A stretch of 64,000 nt of DNA from positions 558,001 to 622,000 of the forward strand of contig NZ_VLPL01000002.1 in the NCBI RefSeq assembly GCF_007558725.1, read 5' to 3'. Below the pieces are notes generated by a model. That model was not told the origin of the DNA. It did no database searches and saw only the letters and a list, made by a program, of their open reading frames with translations. A program made the position numbers and the translations under genes. The DNA comes from Fluviicola chungangensis. GTDB lineage: Bacteria > Bacteroidota > Bacteroidia > Flavobacteriales_D > Crocinitomicaceae. Every line of letters starts with the position of its first letter. Position 1 is the stretch's first letter. Of the stretch, positions 41,342 to 49,479 are shown in pieces.

Positions 41342-43150
41342 ATGGCAGCTCACGAAGCACACGCACATCACGACGCTCATGGACATCACCACCATGAAGA
41401 AGGTTTTATTTCTAAATATATTTTTAGTCAAGACCATAAAATGATTGGAAAGCAGTTTTTGATGACTGCTGTATTTATGGGGGTAGTAGCAATGTTATTA
41501 TCTATCTTGTTCCGTATCCAGTTGGCTTGGCCGGGTGAGGAATCGGATTTCTTATCATTTTTCCTTGGTGAAACATGGGCTCCGGGAGGAGTTATGAAAG
41601 AGAGTATGTACCTGGGATTGGTTACGATCCACGGTACGATCATGGTATTCTTCCTGCTGACAGGTGGATTGTCCGGGACTTTCTCCAACTTACTTATTCC
41701 GTTGCAGATTGGTGCGCGTGATATGGCTTCCGGTTTCCTGAATATGTTGTCATACTGGATGTTCCTGATCTCTTCATTGATCATGTTGGCTTCTTTGTTC
41801 ATCGAAACAGGACCTGCATCTTCAGGTTGGACGATTTATCCTCCTTTATCCGCATTGCCTCAGGCAATTGAAGGTTCAGGTTTGGGTATGACCATGTGGT
41901 TGGTTTCAATGACGATTTTCATTGCTTCTTCCTTATTGGGTTCATTGAACTATATCGTAACGATCTTCAACTTACGTACAAAAGGAATGAAAATGACTCG
42001 TTTGCCGTTGACAATCTGGGCATTCTTCATTACTGCGATCCTAGGGGTATTGTCTTTCCCGGTTTTATTATCTGCTGCATTGCTATTGATGATGGACCGT
42101 TTGGCAGGAACTTCTTTCTACCTTTCTGATATCATTGTTGGTTCGGAAATGTTGGAAAACCACGGCGGATCTCCATTGTTGTATCAACACTTATTCTGGT
42201 TCTTAGGTCACCCGGAGGTATACATTGTATTATTGCCTGCATTGGGTCTGACATCTGAAATTATCTCTACGAATTCACGTAAGCCGATCTTCGGTTACCG
42301 TGCAATGATCGGTTCCATCCTGGCAATTGGATTCTTATCCTTTATCGTATGGGGTCACCACATGTTCATTACAGGTATGAACCCGTTCATCGGATCGGTA
42401 TTCGTATTTACTACTTTGTTGATTGCAATTCCTTCTGCCGTGAAAGTGTTTAACTACATTACAACGATCTGGAGAGGATCCAACATCTACACTCCTGCGA
42501 TGTTATTCTCGGTAGGCTTGGTTTCTACGTTCATCACCGGTGGTGTAACAGGTATCATCCTGGCGGATTCTGCATTGGATATTGCGGTTCACGATACGTA
42601 TTTCGTTGTGGCTCACTTCCACATTGTAATGGGGATGTCCGCTGTATTCGGAATGTTTGCCGGTGTTTACCACTGGTTCCCTAAAATGTACGGACGTATG
42701 TTGAACACCCGTTTGGGATACGCTCATTTCTGGGTTACGATCGTTGGAGCATACGGAGTATTCTTCCCAATGCACTTCGTAGGATTGGCCGGAGCTCCTC
42801 GCCGTTATTACGATTACTCCGTATACGGTGATTTCGACAAGCCGACACAAGACATGATTATGGATTTGAATGTGATCATTACCGTTTTTGCGATCATCGC
42901 AGCATTCGGTCAGTTGATTTTCTTGTTCAACTTCTTCTATAGTATTTACAGAGGTCCAAAAGCGGTTCAAAACCCTTGGAGATCCAATACATTGGAGTGG
43001 ACAACCCCGGTTGTACATATACATGGAAACTGGCCGGGAGCTATTCCGGAAGTTCACCGTTGGCCATATGATTACTCCAAGCCGGGAGCTGAAGAAGATT
43101 TCATTTCTCAGGTTGTTCCTTTGGCTGAAGGAGAAGAAGGAGATCATTAG
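41342..43150 (+). CDS. ctaD: Cytochrome c oxidase subunit I
   Basis: A 602-residue haem-copper oxidase core subunit with 12 membrane helices. CuB and haem a3 ligands are visible: H290 in LGHPEVYIVLLP, including the Tyr crosslink partner, HH near 338 in WGHHMFITGMNP, and HFH near 425-427 in VVAHFHIVMG. The His-rich N-terminus (HEAHAHHDAHGHHHHEEG) is unusual in composition and may bind copper. It is the last gene of the act-cox operon and is followed 20 bases later by a strong terminator. No subunit III or assembly gene follows in the window. Confidence 0.96.
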   Translation: MAAHEAHAHHDAHGHHHHEEGFISKYIFSQDHKMIGKQFLMTAVFMGVVAMLLSILFRIQLAWPGEESDFLSFFLGETWAPGGVMKESMYLGLVTIHGTIMVFFLLTGGLSGTFSNLLIPLQIGARDMASGFLNMLSYWMFLISSLIMLASLFIETGPASSGWTIYPPLSALPQAIEGSGLGMTMWLVSMTIFIASSLLGSLNYIVTIFNLRTKGMKMTRLPLTIWAFFITAILGVLSFPVLLSAALLLMMDRLAGTSFYLSDIIVGSEMLENHGGSPLLYQHLFWFLGHPEVYIVLLPALGLTSEIISTNSRKPIFGYRAMIGSILAIGFLSFIVWGHHMFITGMNPFIGSVFVFTTLLIAIPSAVKVFNYITTIWRGSNIYTPAMLFSVGLVSTFITGGVTGIILADSALDIAVHDTYFVVAHFHIVMGMSAVFGMFAGVYHWFPKMYGRMLNTRLGYAHFWVTIVGAYGVFFPMHFVGLAGAPRRYYDYSVYGDFDKPTQDMIMDLNVIITVFAIIAAFGQLIFLFNFFYSIYRGPKAVQNPWRSNTLEWTTPVVHIHGNWPGAIPEVHRWPYDYSKPGAEEDFISQVVPLAEGEEGDH

Positions 43151-43170
43151 AAATTTTGACGGATATTTAG

Positions 43171-43199
43171 AAGGCGGTTCGAAAGAGTCGCCTTTTTTT
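43171..43199 (+). terminator. Intrinsic terminator of the act-cox operon
   Basis: A 10-bp stem (43171-43180 AAGGCGGTTC with 43185-43194 GAGTCGCCTT, two G-T pairs) closed by a GAAA tetraloop is followed by five T residues. It starts 20 bases after the ctaD stop. This is a textbook Rho-independent terminator. Confidence 0.88.
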
Positions 43200-43618
43200 G
43201 GTGCGATACTTTTAAGTTAATAAGGTATTTACAAGTATATACCAATTATTAGTAAGTGCAGGAGTCTGGTGATGCAGCATGCCTTTTGGCGAACGTTTGG
43301 AATATCCCTCATTTGCCCATAAGAGGAAATACATCAAAACCAAATGGAGTTCCAAATAGAATTCCAAATAGAATACCTGCCCTATTCGTTGAGTTGCCAG
43401 GGCCGTAGGTAATAATGTTCCGTCCGAAAAGGAGTTCGGAATCCTAAAAAAAGCCTTATCCGCAATGATGGACAAGGCTCAAGAGTTTCGGAATTATTTC
43501 CACAATTCCAGGATATATTCTTCTTTTTCTGCGTTTTATACTAAATGATTACTCAGTCATTTCCGGCAGAATTGCTGAAGCACGTATAAACGGATGTTTT
43601 TTCATAATATTTTTAAAA
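43200..43618. other. Intergenic region between convergent operons
   Basis: About 420 bases. It holds the minus-strand terminator at 43446-43479 and tandem words GGAGTTCCAAATAG/GAATTCCAAATAG near 43342-43370. An 87-codon minus-strand open frame here matches no family I recognise and overlaps the terminator, so I do not call a gene. Confidence 0.5.
43446..43479 (-). terminator. Intrinsic terminator on the minus strand after the metal-uptake operon
   Basis: On the minus strand AGCCTTGTCC (43470-43479) pairs with GGATAAGGCT (43452-43461), ten pairs with one G-T, eight-base loop, followed by seven T residues. It lies 140 bases beyond the lipoprotein stop. Confidence 0.72.
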
Positions 43619-44185
43619 TTATTGAATTTTGGTCGGGAAAACGACACTTATATCTGTCTCTCCCGAAGTACATGTTCCATCCTTTGTTCCAGGTTGGTGA
43701 CGTAACTCTACCTGCATTGTACCTGATCCGGTACCGGATGTTCTCCACTTTGACTGAAGTCCGACCGGAAGACCATTGCCATCTAGATCTGTAATTTGAA
43801 CAGTAGCGCTCACTCCAGCAGGTGTAAAGCAGAATTTATGATCGTTGGCTTCCTCTAAAACGTCATTGGAAACGGTATCAATTGGTGAAACGGTTTCATT
43901 TAGCAATAAAATACTTGTATACCAAGTCTTATTAGGCTGTAGGATGATCGTATCGAAGATGTCGAAGCTTGTGCCCCCATCGCCATCAGGATCACGGAAA
44001 GTAGCGTAATAAACATTCGAAGCGTTGGAAGAATCCACAAACATTAACTTCATAGTTGTAATTACTTCGGGTTCATTTTCCACCGGTTGTGGGACCGGAA
44101 CCAGGTCTTTGTCCTTTTTACATGCGGTTATAACAGAAGCTGCAACTAGCCCGATAACCAGCAATCTATTTAGTTTTTTGTTCAT
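43619..44185 (-). CDS. Lipoprotein downstream of a TonB receptor
   Basis: A 188-residue lipoprotein from the ATG at 44185. The signal peptide NRLLVIGLVAASVITACKK has a clear lipobox (ITAC). The mature domain is beta-rich with acidic loops (DPDGDGGTSFDIFD, TDLDGNGLP) that could bind calcium or another metal, and only a few Cys (HKFCF, GTCTSG). I recognise no named family. It follows the TonB receptor by 31 bases and should be co-transcribed with it, so it is probably an outer-membrane partner of the receptor. The substrate is inferred to be a metal or metal chelate from the operon content. Confidence 0.72.
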   Translation of the reverse strand: MNKKLNRLLVIGLVAASVITACKKDKDLVPVPQPVENEPEVITTMKLMFVDSSNASNVYYATFRDPDGDGGTSFDIFDTIILQPNKTWYTSILLLNETVSPIDTVSNDVLEEANDHKFCFTPAGVSATVQITDLDGNGLPVGLQSKWRTSGTGSGTMQVELRHQPGTKDGTCTSGETDISVVFPTKIQ

Positions 44186-44216
44186 TGCGTTTGTTTTTAA
44201 ATTATTGATATCATGA

Positions 44217-46565
44217 TTATTTGAATCCAAAATGGAAAGGTATTTTAATCCGGCCCAGGACATTTATTCCGGGCTGATCTGCGAAATATCGGAATCGATC
44301 CAGGTAATCGCGGTAAGATTGGTTCAATGCATTCTGTACACTCAAACCAAACTCAATATCTTGTTGAGCGATTTTGACGGTAATTGAAGCATTTGCGCCT
44401 AAAAGAAAATACGCAGGTGGTGGTGGTGCAAAATCTACATTTTGGGGGACGCGCCATTGCTTATTTACATAGAGTGCCGATACAGACAAATAAGCTTTCT
44501 GAATTTTTCCGTGCGATTTAAACCGGTAAATGGCCTCTAATTCTCCGCGATCCGCAGGCATCATGATCAGCCAATTATCCTGTGTCTTGTTCCAAGCTCT
44601 TAAAATTGATGCTTTTCCTGTTAATTCAAAGCGTTTAAAGATTTTGTAATTTGCGTAGAAATCACAACCTTTCAGAATGGCATCTGTCTGAACATAATTA
44701 AATCCGGGAAATGCTCCACGAATAGTTAAAACAGGTTCTTCCGTTGGCTGACGGTAGATGAAATTGTGGATGAAATTATAATACGGAGAAACTTCTATAA
44801 ACAATTGGTCTGATGGTTGGTACCGAATTGCAAGAATTGCATTGTATGCTATTTCTGATCCCAATGCCGGGTTCCCGTATTCAATAGCCGCGGCACCATG
44901 GTGAAGACCTGAGCTGTATAACTCGCTTACTGAAGGTGCACGCCAAGCCGAACTGACGTTGAGTGATACATTGAAACTGGAATCCTTTTTGTAAATAGCT
45001 CCGAGATTCCCGGTTACATTTTCGAAATGATGGATCGGTGAAATGAGTTCATAAGTTGCATTACCGATATATTCATATTTGTAAATACGCAACCATTTAT
45101 AGTCGTAGCGTGCGCCCGCTTCCAGCTCAAAGTGCTTTTTCTTCCAACGCTCAATCCAGAAGATCCCACCGCTATAATTACGAAAATTGGGAATAAGCGC
45201 ACGCCCCTCGTAAGTGTTGCCTTGAGTGATCCCGTTTATACCGATACTTCCTGCAATATGCCTTGCAGTTCGGTGTTCCCAGATAACATCTGTTGTATGC
45301 GTAGTTATTTCAAATTGCAGATCGGGCTTATTTAAAGCTGCCAGCGAATCGTTAAGCGGAGGATGCTTATCGTATTCGTAGCGAAGATTATACTGACGGG
45401 AATAGATAATCGTTAGTTTCCCTCTTTTTCCCGTATCGAAATAGCACTTTGCTTTTAGGAGTTCGTGCTCAATATGTTGATACGGACGTCCGATTTTATA
45501 AGTAAATTTGCCGGTTTCAAGAGGGACAGAACTGTGAAATGCTTTGTCAAGGTCCGTTAGATTTCCAATGTGTGAAGCACCAAAAATGCCTAATGTAGTA
45601 TTGAATTGACTATAGTAAACCTCAGCTCCGTAATGTTGTTTTTTCCAGCCCAAGGCATAAGAAAAATTATATTCTTTCAATCCGGTATTTATGAGATTGT
45701 ATTTTGGGGTGGATAATGTTCCATTCTGTTTCAGTGTTCCTTGTACGCGCCACGAAAACGCGGGTAGCTTGCGGAAATTCCCATCAAAGAAGGCAGAGGC
45801 TGTTCCTCCGCGTCCATTAGTTGCGCCAATCAAATTTACTTCACCATTTATTCCTGCGGAATCCCGCAGGGGTCTTGGATCAACAAGTACAACTCCTCCC
45901 ATTGCGTCAGAACCATACCGAACGCTGTTCGCACCTTTAATAACAGACAGTTTGCCTGCAATGAACGGATCTATTTCGGGGGCATGTTCTATTCCCCATT
46001 GCTGTCCTTCCTGACGAATTTCGTTATTGAGGATCAAGATTCTGTTGCTGTGTAGTCCGTGAATAATGGGTTTGGAGATAGAGTTCCCCGTATTCAGCGT
46101 ATTCACACCGGGAACGGTCTTCAGTGCGTCACCCAGCGAAAGTCCTTTTGTCTGGTCCAGCTTTTCCGGTGATACTTGATCTTTCGGCTGGGTGGACTGT
46201 GATGTTAATCTTTGGGCTTGTATCGTCACTGATTCAAGGTCCATAATACGCTGTTCCGGGTAAAACGAAACGATGGTTTCTCCCTTAACGGTTACTTTTT
46301 GTCGCAGAGGATCACACTCTTTATGACGGACGAGAAGGATATAGTCTCCGTTGCAGATACTATCCAAACGATAATTCCCGTTTTCATCGGATTGAACCGT
46401 TTTTTTTAATCCCTGGATAGAGATTACAGCAAGTCCTAGTGGCGAACCATCGTGTTCGTCAATGACTTTTCCGGAAATTGATCCATTACAATTTTGAGCA
46501 TGCAATTGATGCGAAATCAAAAGGAAAGGCACTGACAAAATAAACCAATTTAGTCGTAAGATCAT
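44217..46565 (-). CDS. TonB-dependent receptor with carboxypeptidase-like N-terminal domain
   Basis: A 782-residue outer-membrane receptor from the ATG at 46565, which gives the signal peptide MILRLNWFILSVPFLLISHQLHAQ. Residues about 27-110 form a carboxypeptidase-regulatory-like domain (GSISGKVIDEHDGSPLGLAV). The plug follows at about 125-230 (LGDALKTVPGVNTLNTG, IIHGLHSNRILILNN, EGQQWGIEHAPEIDPF, VRYGSDAMGGVVLVDP). The rest is a 22-stranded barrel. The HGLHSNR and QQWGIEHAPEI plug segments resemble receptors for zinc or other metals in Bacteroidota. The small His/Cys-rich gene upstream and the lipoprotein downstream support metal uptake; the metal is not proven. Confidence 0.85.
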   Translation of the reverse strand: MILRLNWFILSVPFLLISHQLHAQNCNGSISGKVIDEHDGSPLGLAVISIQGLKKTVQSDENGNYRLDSICNGDYILLVRHKECDPLRQKVTVKGETIVSFYPEQRIMDLESVTIQAQRLTSQSTQPKDQVSPEKLDQTKGLSLGDALKTVPGVNTLNTGNSISKPIIHGLHSNRILILNNEIRQEGQQWGIEHAPEIDPFIAGKLSVIKGANSVRYGSDAMGGVVLVDPRPLRDSAGINGEVNLIGATNGRGGTASAFFDGNFRKLPAFSWRVQGTLKQNGTLSTPKYNLINTGLKEYNFSYALGWKKQHYGAEVYYSQFNTTLGIFGASHIGNLTDLDKAFHSSVPLETGKFTYKIGRPYQHIEHELLKAKCYFDTGKRGKLTIIYSRQYNLRYEYDKHPPLNDSLAALNKPDLQFEITTHTTDVIWEHRTARHIAGSIGINGITQGNTYEGRALIPNFRNYSGGIFWIERWKKKHFELEAGARYDYKWLRIYKYEYIGNATYELISPIHHFENVTGNLGAIYKKDSSFNVSLNVSSAWRAPSVSELYSSGLHHGAAAIEYGNPALGSEIAYNAILAIRYQPSDQLFIEVSPYYNFIHNFIYRQPTEEPVLTIRGAFPGFNYVQTDAILKGCDFYANYKIFKRFELTGKASILRAWNKTQDNWLIMMPADRGELEAIYRFKSHGKIQKAYLSVSALYVNKQWRVPQNVDFAPPPPAYFLLGANASITVKIAQQDIEFGLSVQNALNQSYRDYLDRFRYFADQPGINVLGRIKIPFHFGFK

Positions 46566-46779
46566 ATAGTTCTTAAATGAGAGCAATTGAAGTATCACTA
46601 TTCTGATACAGCCTTAAGCTCCGTAATAAAAAAAGAGAAATTGTTATTTTAAGACCGGCAAATAACTCCGTAGCTGGCATATCCGCCCGAATAGGAGAAT
46701 TCACTTCGGCAATTATAAGAGCTGCAGAAAAAGGTCGTTGAGTCGTTAAACCCAATACCAAACGTGTTTTTAATGCAGT

Positions 46780-47100
46780 TTAAGCAACTACAGGAGGAGC
46801 CCTTAGGGAAAAATAAAATGCGGAGTGGGTGTTTGGAGGAAATTGCAAGAGTGTACAAACACGATCATTCACCACTACTTCCCCGGTTAGTTGAAATTGG
46901 CGATTTTCAGTTGGTAAAGAAGGTGAAAAAACAAATGAGCAAATACTACAGTTCTCATGTTTTCCACAAAAGTGAAGCACATTATCATCGCAATGCGAAA
47001 CCTCATGATGCTCAGTCAATTCATGCACAGCTTGCATGGTGGTTGGAAAAAGAACCAACCCTACAAACAGTATTGCAAGATAACCGACCAATTTTTGCAT
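46780..47100 (-). CDS. Small exported His/Cys-rich protein (metal-related)
   Basis: A 106-residue protein with a signal sequence or membrane helix (MQKLVGYLAILFVGLVLFPTTMQA). Its first mature third is full of potential metal ligands: HELTEHHEVSHCDD, FCGKHENCSICSF, with six His and four Cys in 30 residues. The C-terminus is plain (FYFSLRAPPVVA). It heads the minus-strand operon with the TonB receptor, about 215 bases upstream of it. Such small proteins often precede metal TonB receptors in this phylum, but I know no formal family name. An A/T10 tract and an inverted repeat lie upstream. Confidence 0.7.
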   Translation of the reverse strand: MQKLVGYLAILFVGLVLFPTTMQAVHELTEHHEVSHCDDNVLHFCGKHENCSICSFVFSPSLPTENRQFQLTGEVVVNDRVCTLLQFPPNTHSAFYFSLRAPPVVA

Positions 47101-47137
47101 CGGCTAAAAGTATACTTTTTTTTTTATAAACAGGAAA
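47101..47137. repeat. T10 tract in the promoter region of the His/Cys-rich gene
   Basis: Ten T residues (47116-47125; A10 on the coding strand) lie between the candidate operator and the start codon. Homopolymer length here could change promoter spacing or leader structure, but the tract is short. Confidence 0.4.
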
Positions 47138-47162
47138 ATTATTGCAACATTGTTGTATTAAT
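47138..47162. promoter_or_regulatory. Zur/Fur-like inverted repeat upstream of the metal-uptake operon
   Basis: Arms ATTATTGCAAC and GTTGTATTAAT, separated by ATT, are complementary at 9 of 11 positions. The size (25 bases), AT content and TGCAAC core resemble binding sites of Fur-family metal regulators such as Zur. It lies 38-62 bases before the start of the His/Cys-rich gene. Confidence 0.5.
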
Positions 47163-47426
47163 GTTTCTGTCGGTCTTAGATTTGTGAACTCCTAGATTGC
47201 TTTTAAAAACAGAAATTAGAGATAAATTCAGAATAGGTAATAGGATAATTACGGATCAATCGAAACAATTTTTGACAGGCAGTTCCTGCTTATCCAAAGA
47301 GTAGGTATGATTTTTTTCTTAAATCCAAAGGACTTGTGAGATTTAACTATATTCTTTTGAATAGGGACGAAAGGTCGAAGAATAACACATAGCTATTATG
47401 TGACTCGAAGATCATTGCATATTTTG
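47163..47426. other. Divergent intergenic region between metal operon and ruvB
   Basis: AT-rich, about 265 bases, no gene and no strong repeat found. Only a TATTTTTG box just before ruvB is notable. Confidence 0.4.
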
Positions 47427-47434
47427 TATTTTTG
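47427..47434 (+). promoter_or_regulatory. Candidate -7 element TATTTTTG before ruvB
   Basis: TATTTTTG matches TAnnTTTG and ends nine bases before the ATG at 47444. No clear -33 box. Confidence 0.4.
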
Positions 47435-47443
47435 TACTTGTAC

Positions 47444-48463
47444 ATGGAAGAATCATTCGACTATAGATCCGAAGCATCGAATCCCGAAAAGGAATACGAT
47501 AAAGTATTGCGCCCGAAGTTATTGAATGATTTCGCGGGACAGCCACAGGTTGTGGAGAACCTGGAGATCTTCGTTCAAGCTGCTGTACAACGAAATGAAC
47601 CCCTGGATCATGTGTTGTTACACGGTCCTCCCGGACTTGGAAAAACCACATTGGCGAACATTATTGCAAATGAACTGAATGTCGGATTTAAAGTCACCAG
47701 TGGTCCTGTTTTGGATAAACCGGGAGATCTGGCGGGGCTTTTAACAAACCTGAGCAAAGGGGATGTACTTTTTATTGATGAAATCCATCGTTTGAGTCCG
47801 GTTGTGGAAGAATACCTGTATTCCGCCATGGAAGATTACTGCATCGATATTTTAATTGATTCAGGAGCCAATGCGCGGACAGTTCAGATCAGTTTGAATC
47901 CATTTACATTGATTGGGGCCACAACACGTTCAGGATTGCTTACAGCGCCATTAAGAGCCCGTTTCGGGATCAACTCCCGCCTGGAATACTATAACGTGGA
48001 AACCCTGGCTTCGATCATTGAACGCTCGGCAGAATTATTGGATATTCCTATCCAGGATGAAGCTGCATACGAAATTTCAAGACGCAGCAGGGGTACTCCC
48101 AGAATTGCGAATTCCATTTTGCGAAGAGTGCGTGATTTTGCACAGGTAAAAGGTGATGGGACAATTACATTGGCAATTACTCAGCATGCTTTAGATGCGC
48201 TGAATGTGGACAAATACGGGTTGGACGAAATGGATAACCGTATTCTGAAAGCGATCATCGATAAATTCAAAGGCGGACCGGTTGGTTTGACCACCATTGC
48301 TACTGCCATAGGAGAGAATGCAGGAACCCTGGAAGAAGTGTATGAACCGTTCTTAATCCAGGAAGGATTTTTAATGAGAACACCCAGAGGAAGAAAAGCG
48401 ACCGAAAAGGCATTTAAACATTTGGGATTTGAATTGGGGTGGCAGCAAGGAGGATTGTTCTAA
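47444..48463 (+). CDS. ruvB: Holliday junction branch migration ATPase RuvB
   Basis: A 339-residue AAA+ motor. The ATG at 47444 is chosen; an in-frame TTG 12 bases earlier lies inside the promoter-like box. Walker [10 protein letters not shown] is near residue 61, Walker [10 protein letters not shown] near 109, sensor 1 LIGATTRSG near 163. The C-terminal winged helix ends [22 protein letters not shown] near 310-330. It drives branch migration with RuvA during recombination repair. The queG gene follows after nine bases, a pairing common in flavobacteria. All motifs are intact. Confidence 0.97.
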   Translation: MEESFDYRSEASNPEKEYDKVLRPKLLNDFAGQPQVVENLEIFVQAAVQRNEPLDHVLLHGPPGLGKTTLANIIANELNVGFKVTSGPVLDKPGDLAGLLTNLSKGDVLFIDEIHRLSPVVEEYLYSAMEDYCIDILIDSGANARTVQISLNPFTLIGATTRSGLLTAPLRARFGINSRLEYYNVETLASIIERSAELLDIPIQDEAAYEISRRSRGTPRIANSILRRVRDFAQVKGDGTITLAITQHALDALNVDKYGLDEMDNRILKAIIDKFKGGPVGLTTIATAIGENAGTLEEVYEPFLIQEGFLMRTPRGRKATEKAFKHLGFELGWQQGGLF

Positions 48464-48472
48464 ACCCAAACC

Positions 48473-49414
48473 ATGCAGCAGGACCACGTTAAGAAACTGA
48501 TTCGAAGAAAAGCGGAAGAAATAGGCTTTTTGCATGTAGGTTTTTCCAAAGCAGATTTCCTTGCCTCCGAAGAACCCCGGCTGATCAATTGGCTGAAGGC
48601 CGAAAAGCACGGGAAAATGGGATACATGGAAAACCACTTCGATATGCGATTGGACCCGCGTATTTTAGTGCCTGGGGCAAAGACGGTCATTTCATTAGCC
48701 TACAATTACTTTCCGAAAGAAACACAGCGCTCCGATACCTTTCATATTTCCAAGTATGCTTATGGAAAAGACTACCACGATGTGGTCCGATCCAAATTGA
48801 AGCAATTGGTTTCCGAATTGCAACAGGAAATCGGGGAAATAGAAGGACGGGTATTTGTTGACAGTGCACCGATACTGGAAAAAGCCTGGGCAGAGAAAAG
48901 CGGGGTTGGCTGGGTAGGAAAGAACGGAAATTTAATTCAGCCGAAAACCGGTTCCTTTTTCTTTCTCGCTGAAATTATCTGTGACCTGGAATTGGAACCC
49001 GATGGCCCGATACGCGATTATTGCGGTTCCTGTACGAAATGCATCGATGCCTGCCCCACGGATGCTATTGAAGCACCTTACGTAGTGAATGGGTCCAAAT
49101 GTATTTCCTATGCAACCATTGAATTGAAAGAGGCAAATTTACCGGAGCTGTTTCGCGGCAATATGCATAACTGGATATACGGCTGTGATATCTGCCAGGA
49201 TGTGTGTCCATGGAATCGGTTCTCAAAACCACATTCCGAATCCGAATTTGAACCGAAAGCACCCATTTTATCCTTTTCAAAGCAAGAGTGGCTGGAACTG
49301 GATGAATTGGCTTTCCAAACCATTTTCAAAGGAAGTGCAGTAAAAAGAACCAAGTTTTCGGGTTTGAAACGGAACATCCTTTTTGTACAGTCTGAGGACA
49401 AAGAATCGAATTGA
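48473..49414 (+). CDS. queG: Epoxyqueuosine reductase QueG
   Basis: A 313-residue cytoplasmic iron-sulfur and cobalamin enzyme that reduces epoxyqueuosine to queuosine in t[27 protein letters not shown] (about 129-152) contains the catalytic Asp region and the cobalamin site. Two [4Fe-4S] motifs are present: [12 protein letters not shown] near 184 and [11 protein letters not shown] near 238, with a partner Cys in SKCISY. Length is near the short end of the family because the C-terminal HEAT-like extension is absent, as in many Bacteroidota. Likely co-transcribed with ruvB. Confidence 0.95.
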   Translation: MQQDHVKKLIRRKAEEIGFLHVGFSKADFLASEEPRLINWLKAEKHGKMGYMENHFDMRLDPRILVPGAKTVISLAYNYFPKETQRSDTFHISKYAYGKDYHDVVRSKLKQLVSELQQEIGEIEGRVFVDSAPILEKAWAEKSGVGWVGKNGNLIQPKTGSFFFLAEIICDLELEPDGPIRDYCGSCTKCIDACPTDAIEAPYVVNGSKCISYATIELKEANLPELFRGNMHNWIYGCDICQDVCPWNRFSKPHSESEFEPKAPILSFSKQEWLELDELAFQTIFKGSAVKRTKFSGLKRNILFVQSEDKESN

Positions 49415-49479
49415 TTCATTTTATTTTAATAATGAATTAAACTTTTGATAATAAACAGTATCAAAAGGAAAACTACAAC

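Noticed and set aside
43212-43475. 87-codon minus-strand open frame between ctaD and the lipoprotein gene
   Set aside because: No recognisable domain, no start context, and its 5' end overlaps a clear intrinsic terminator.
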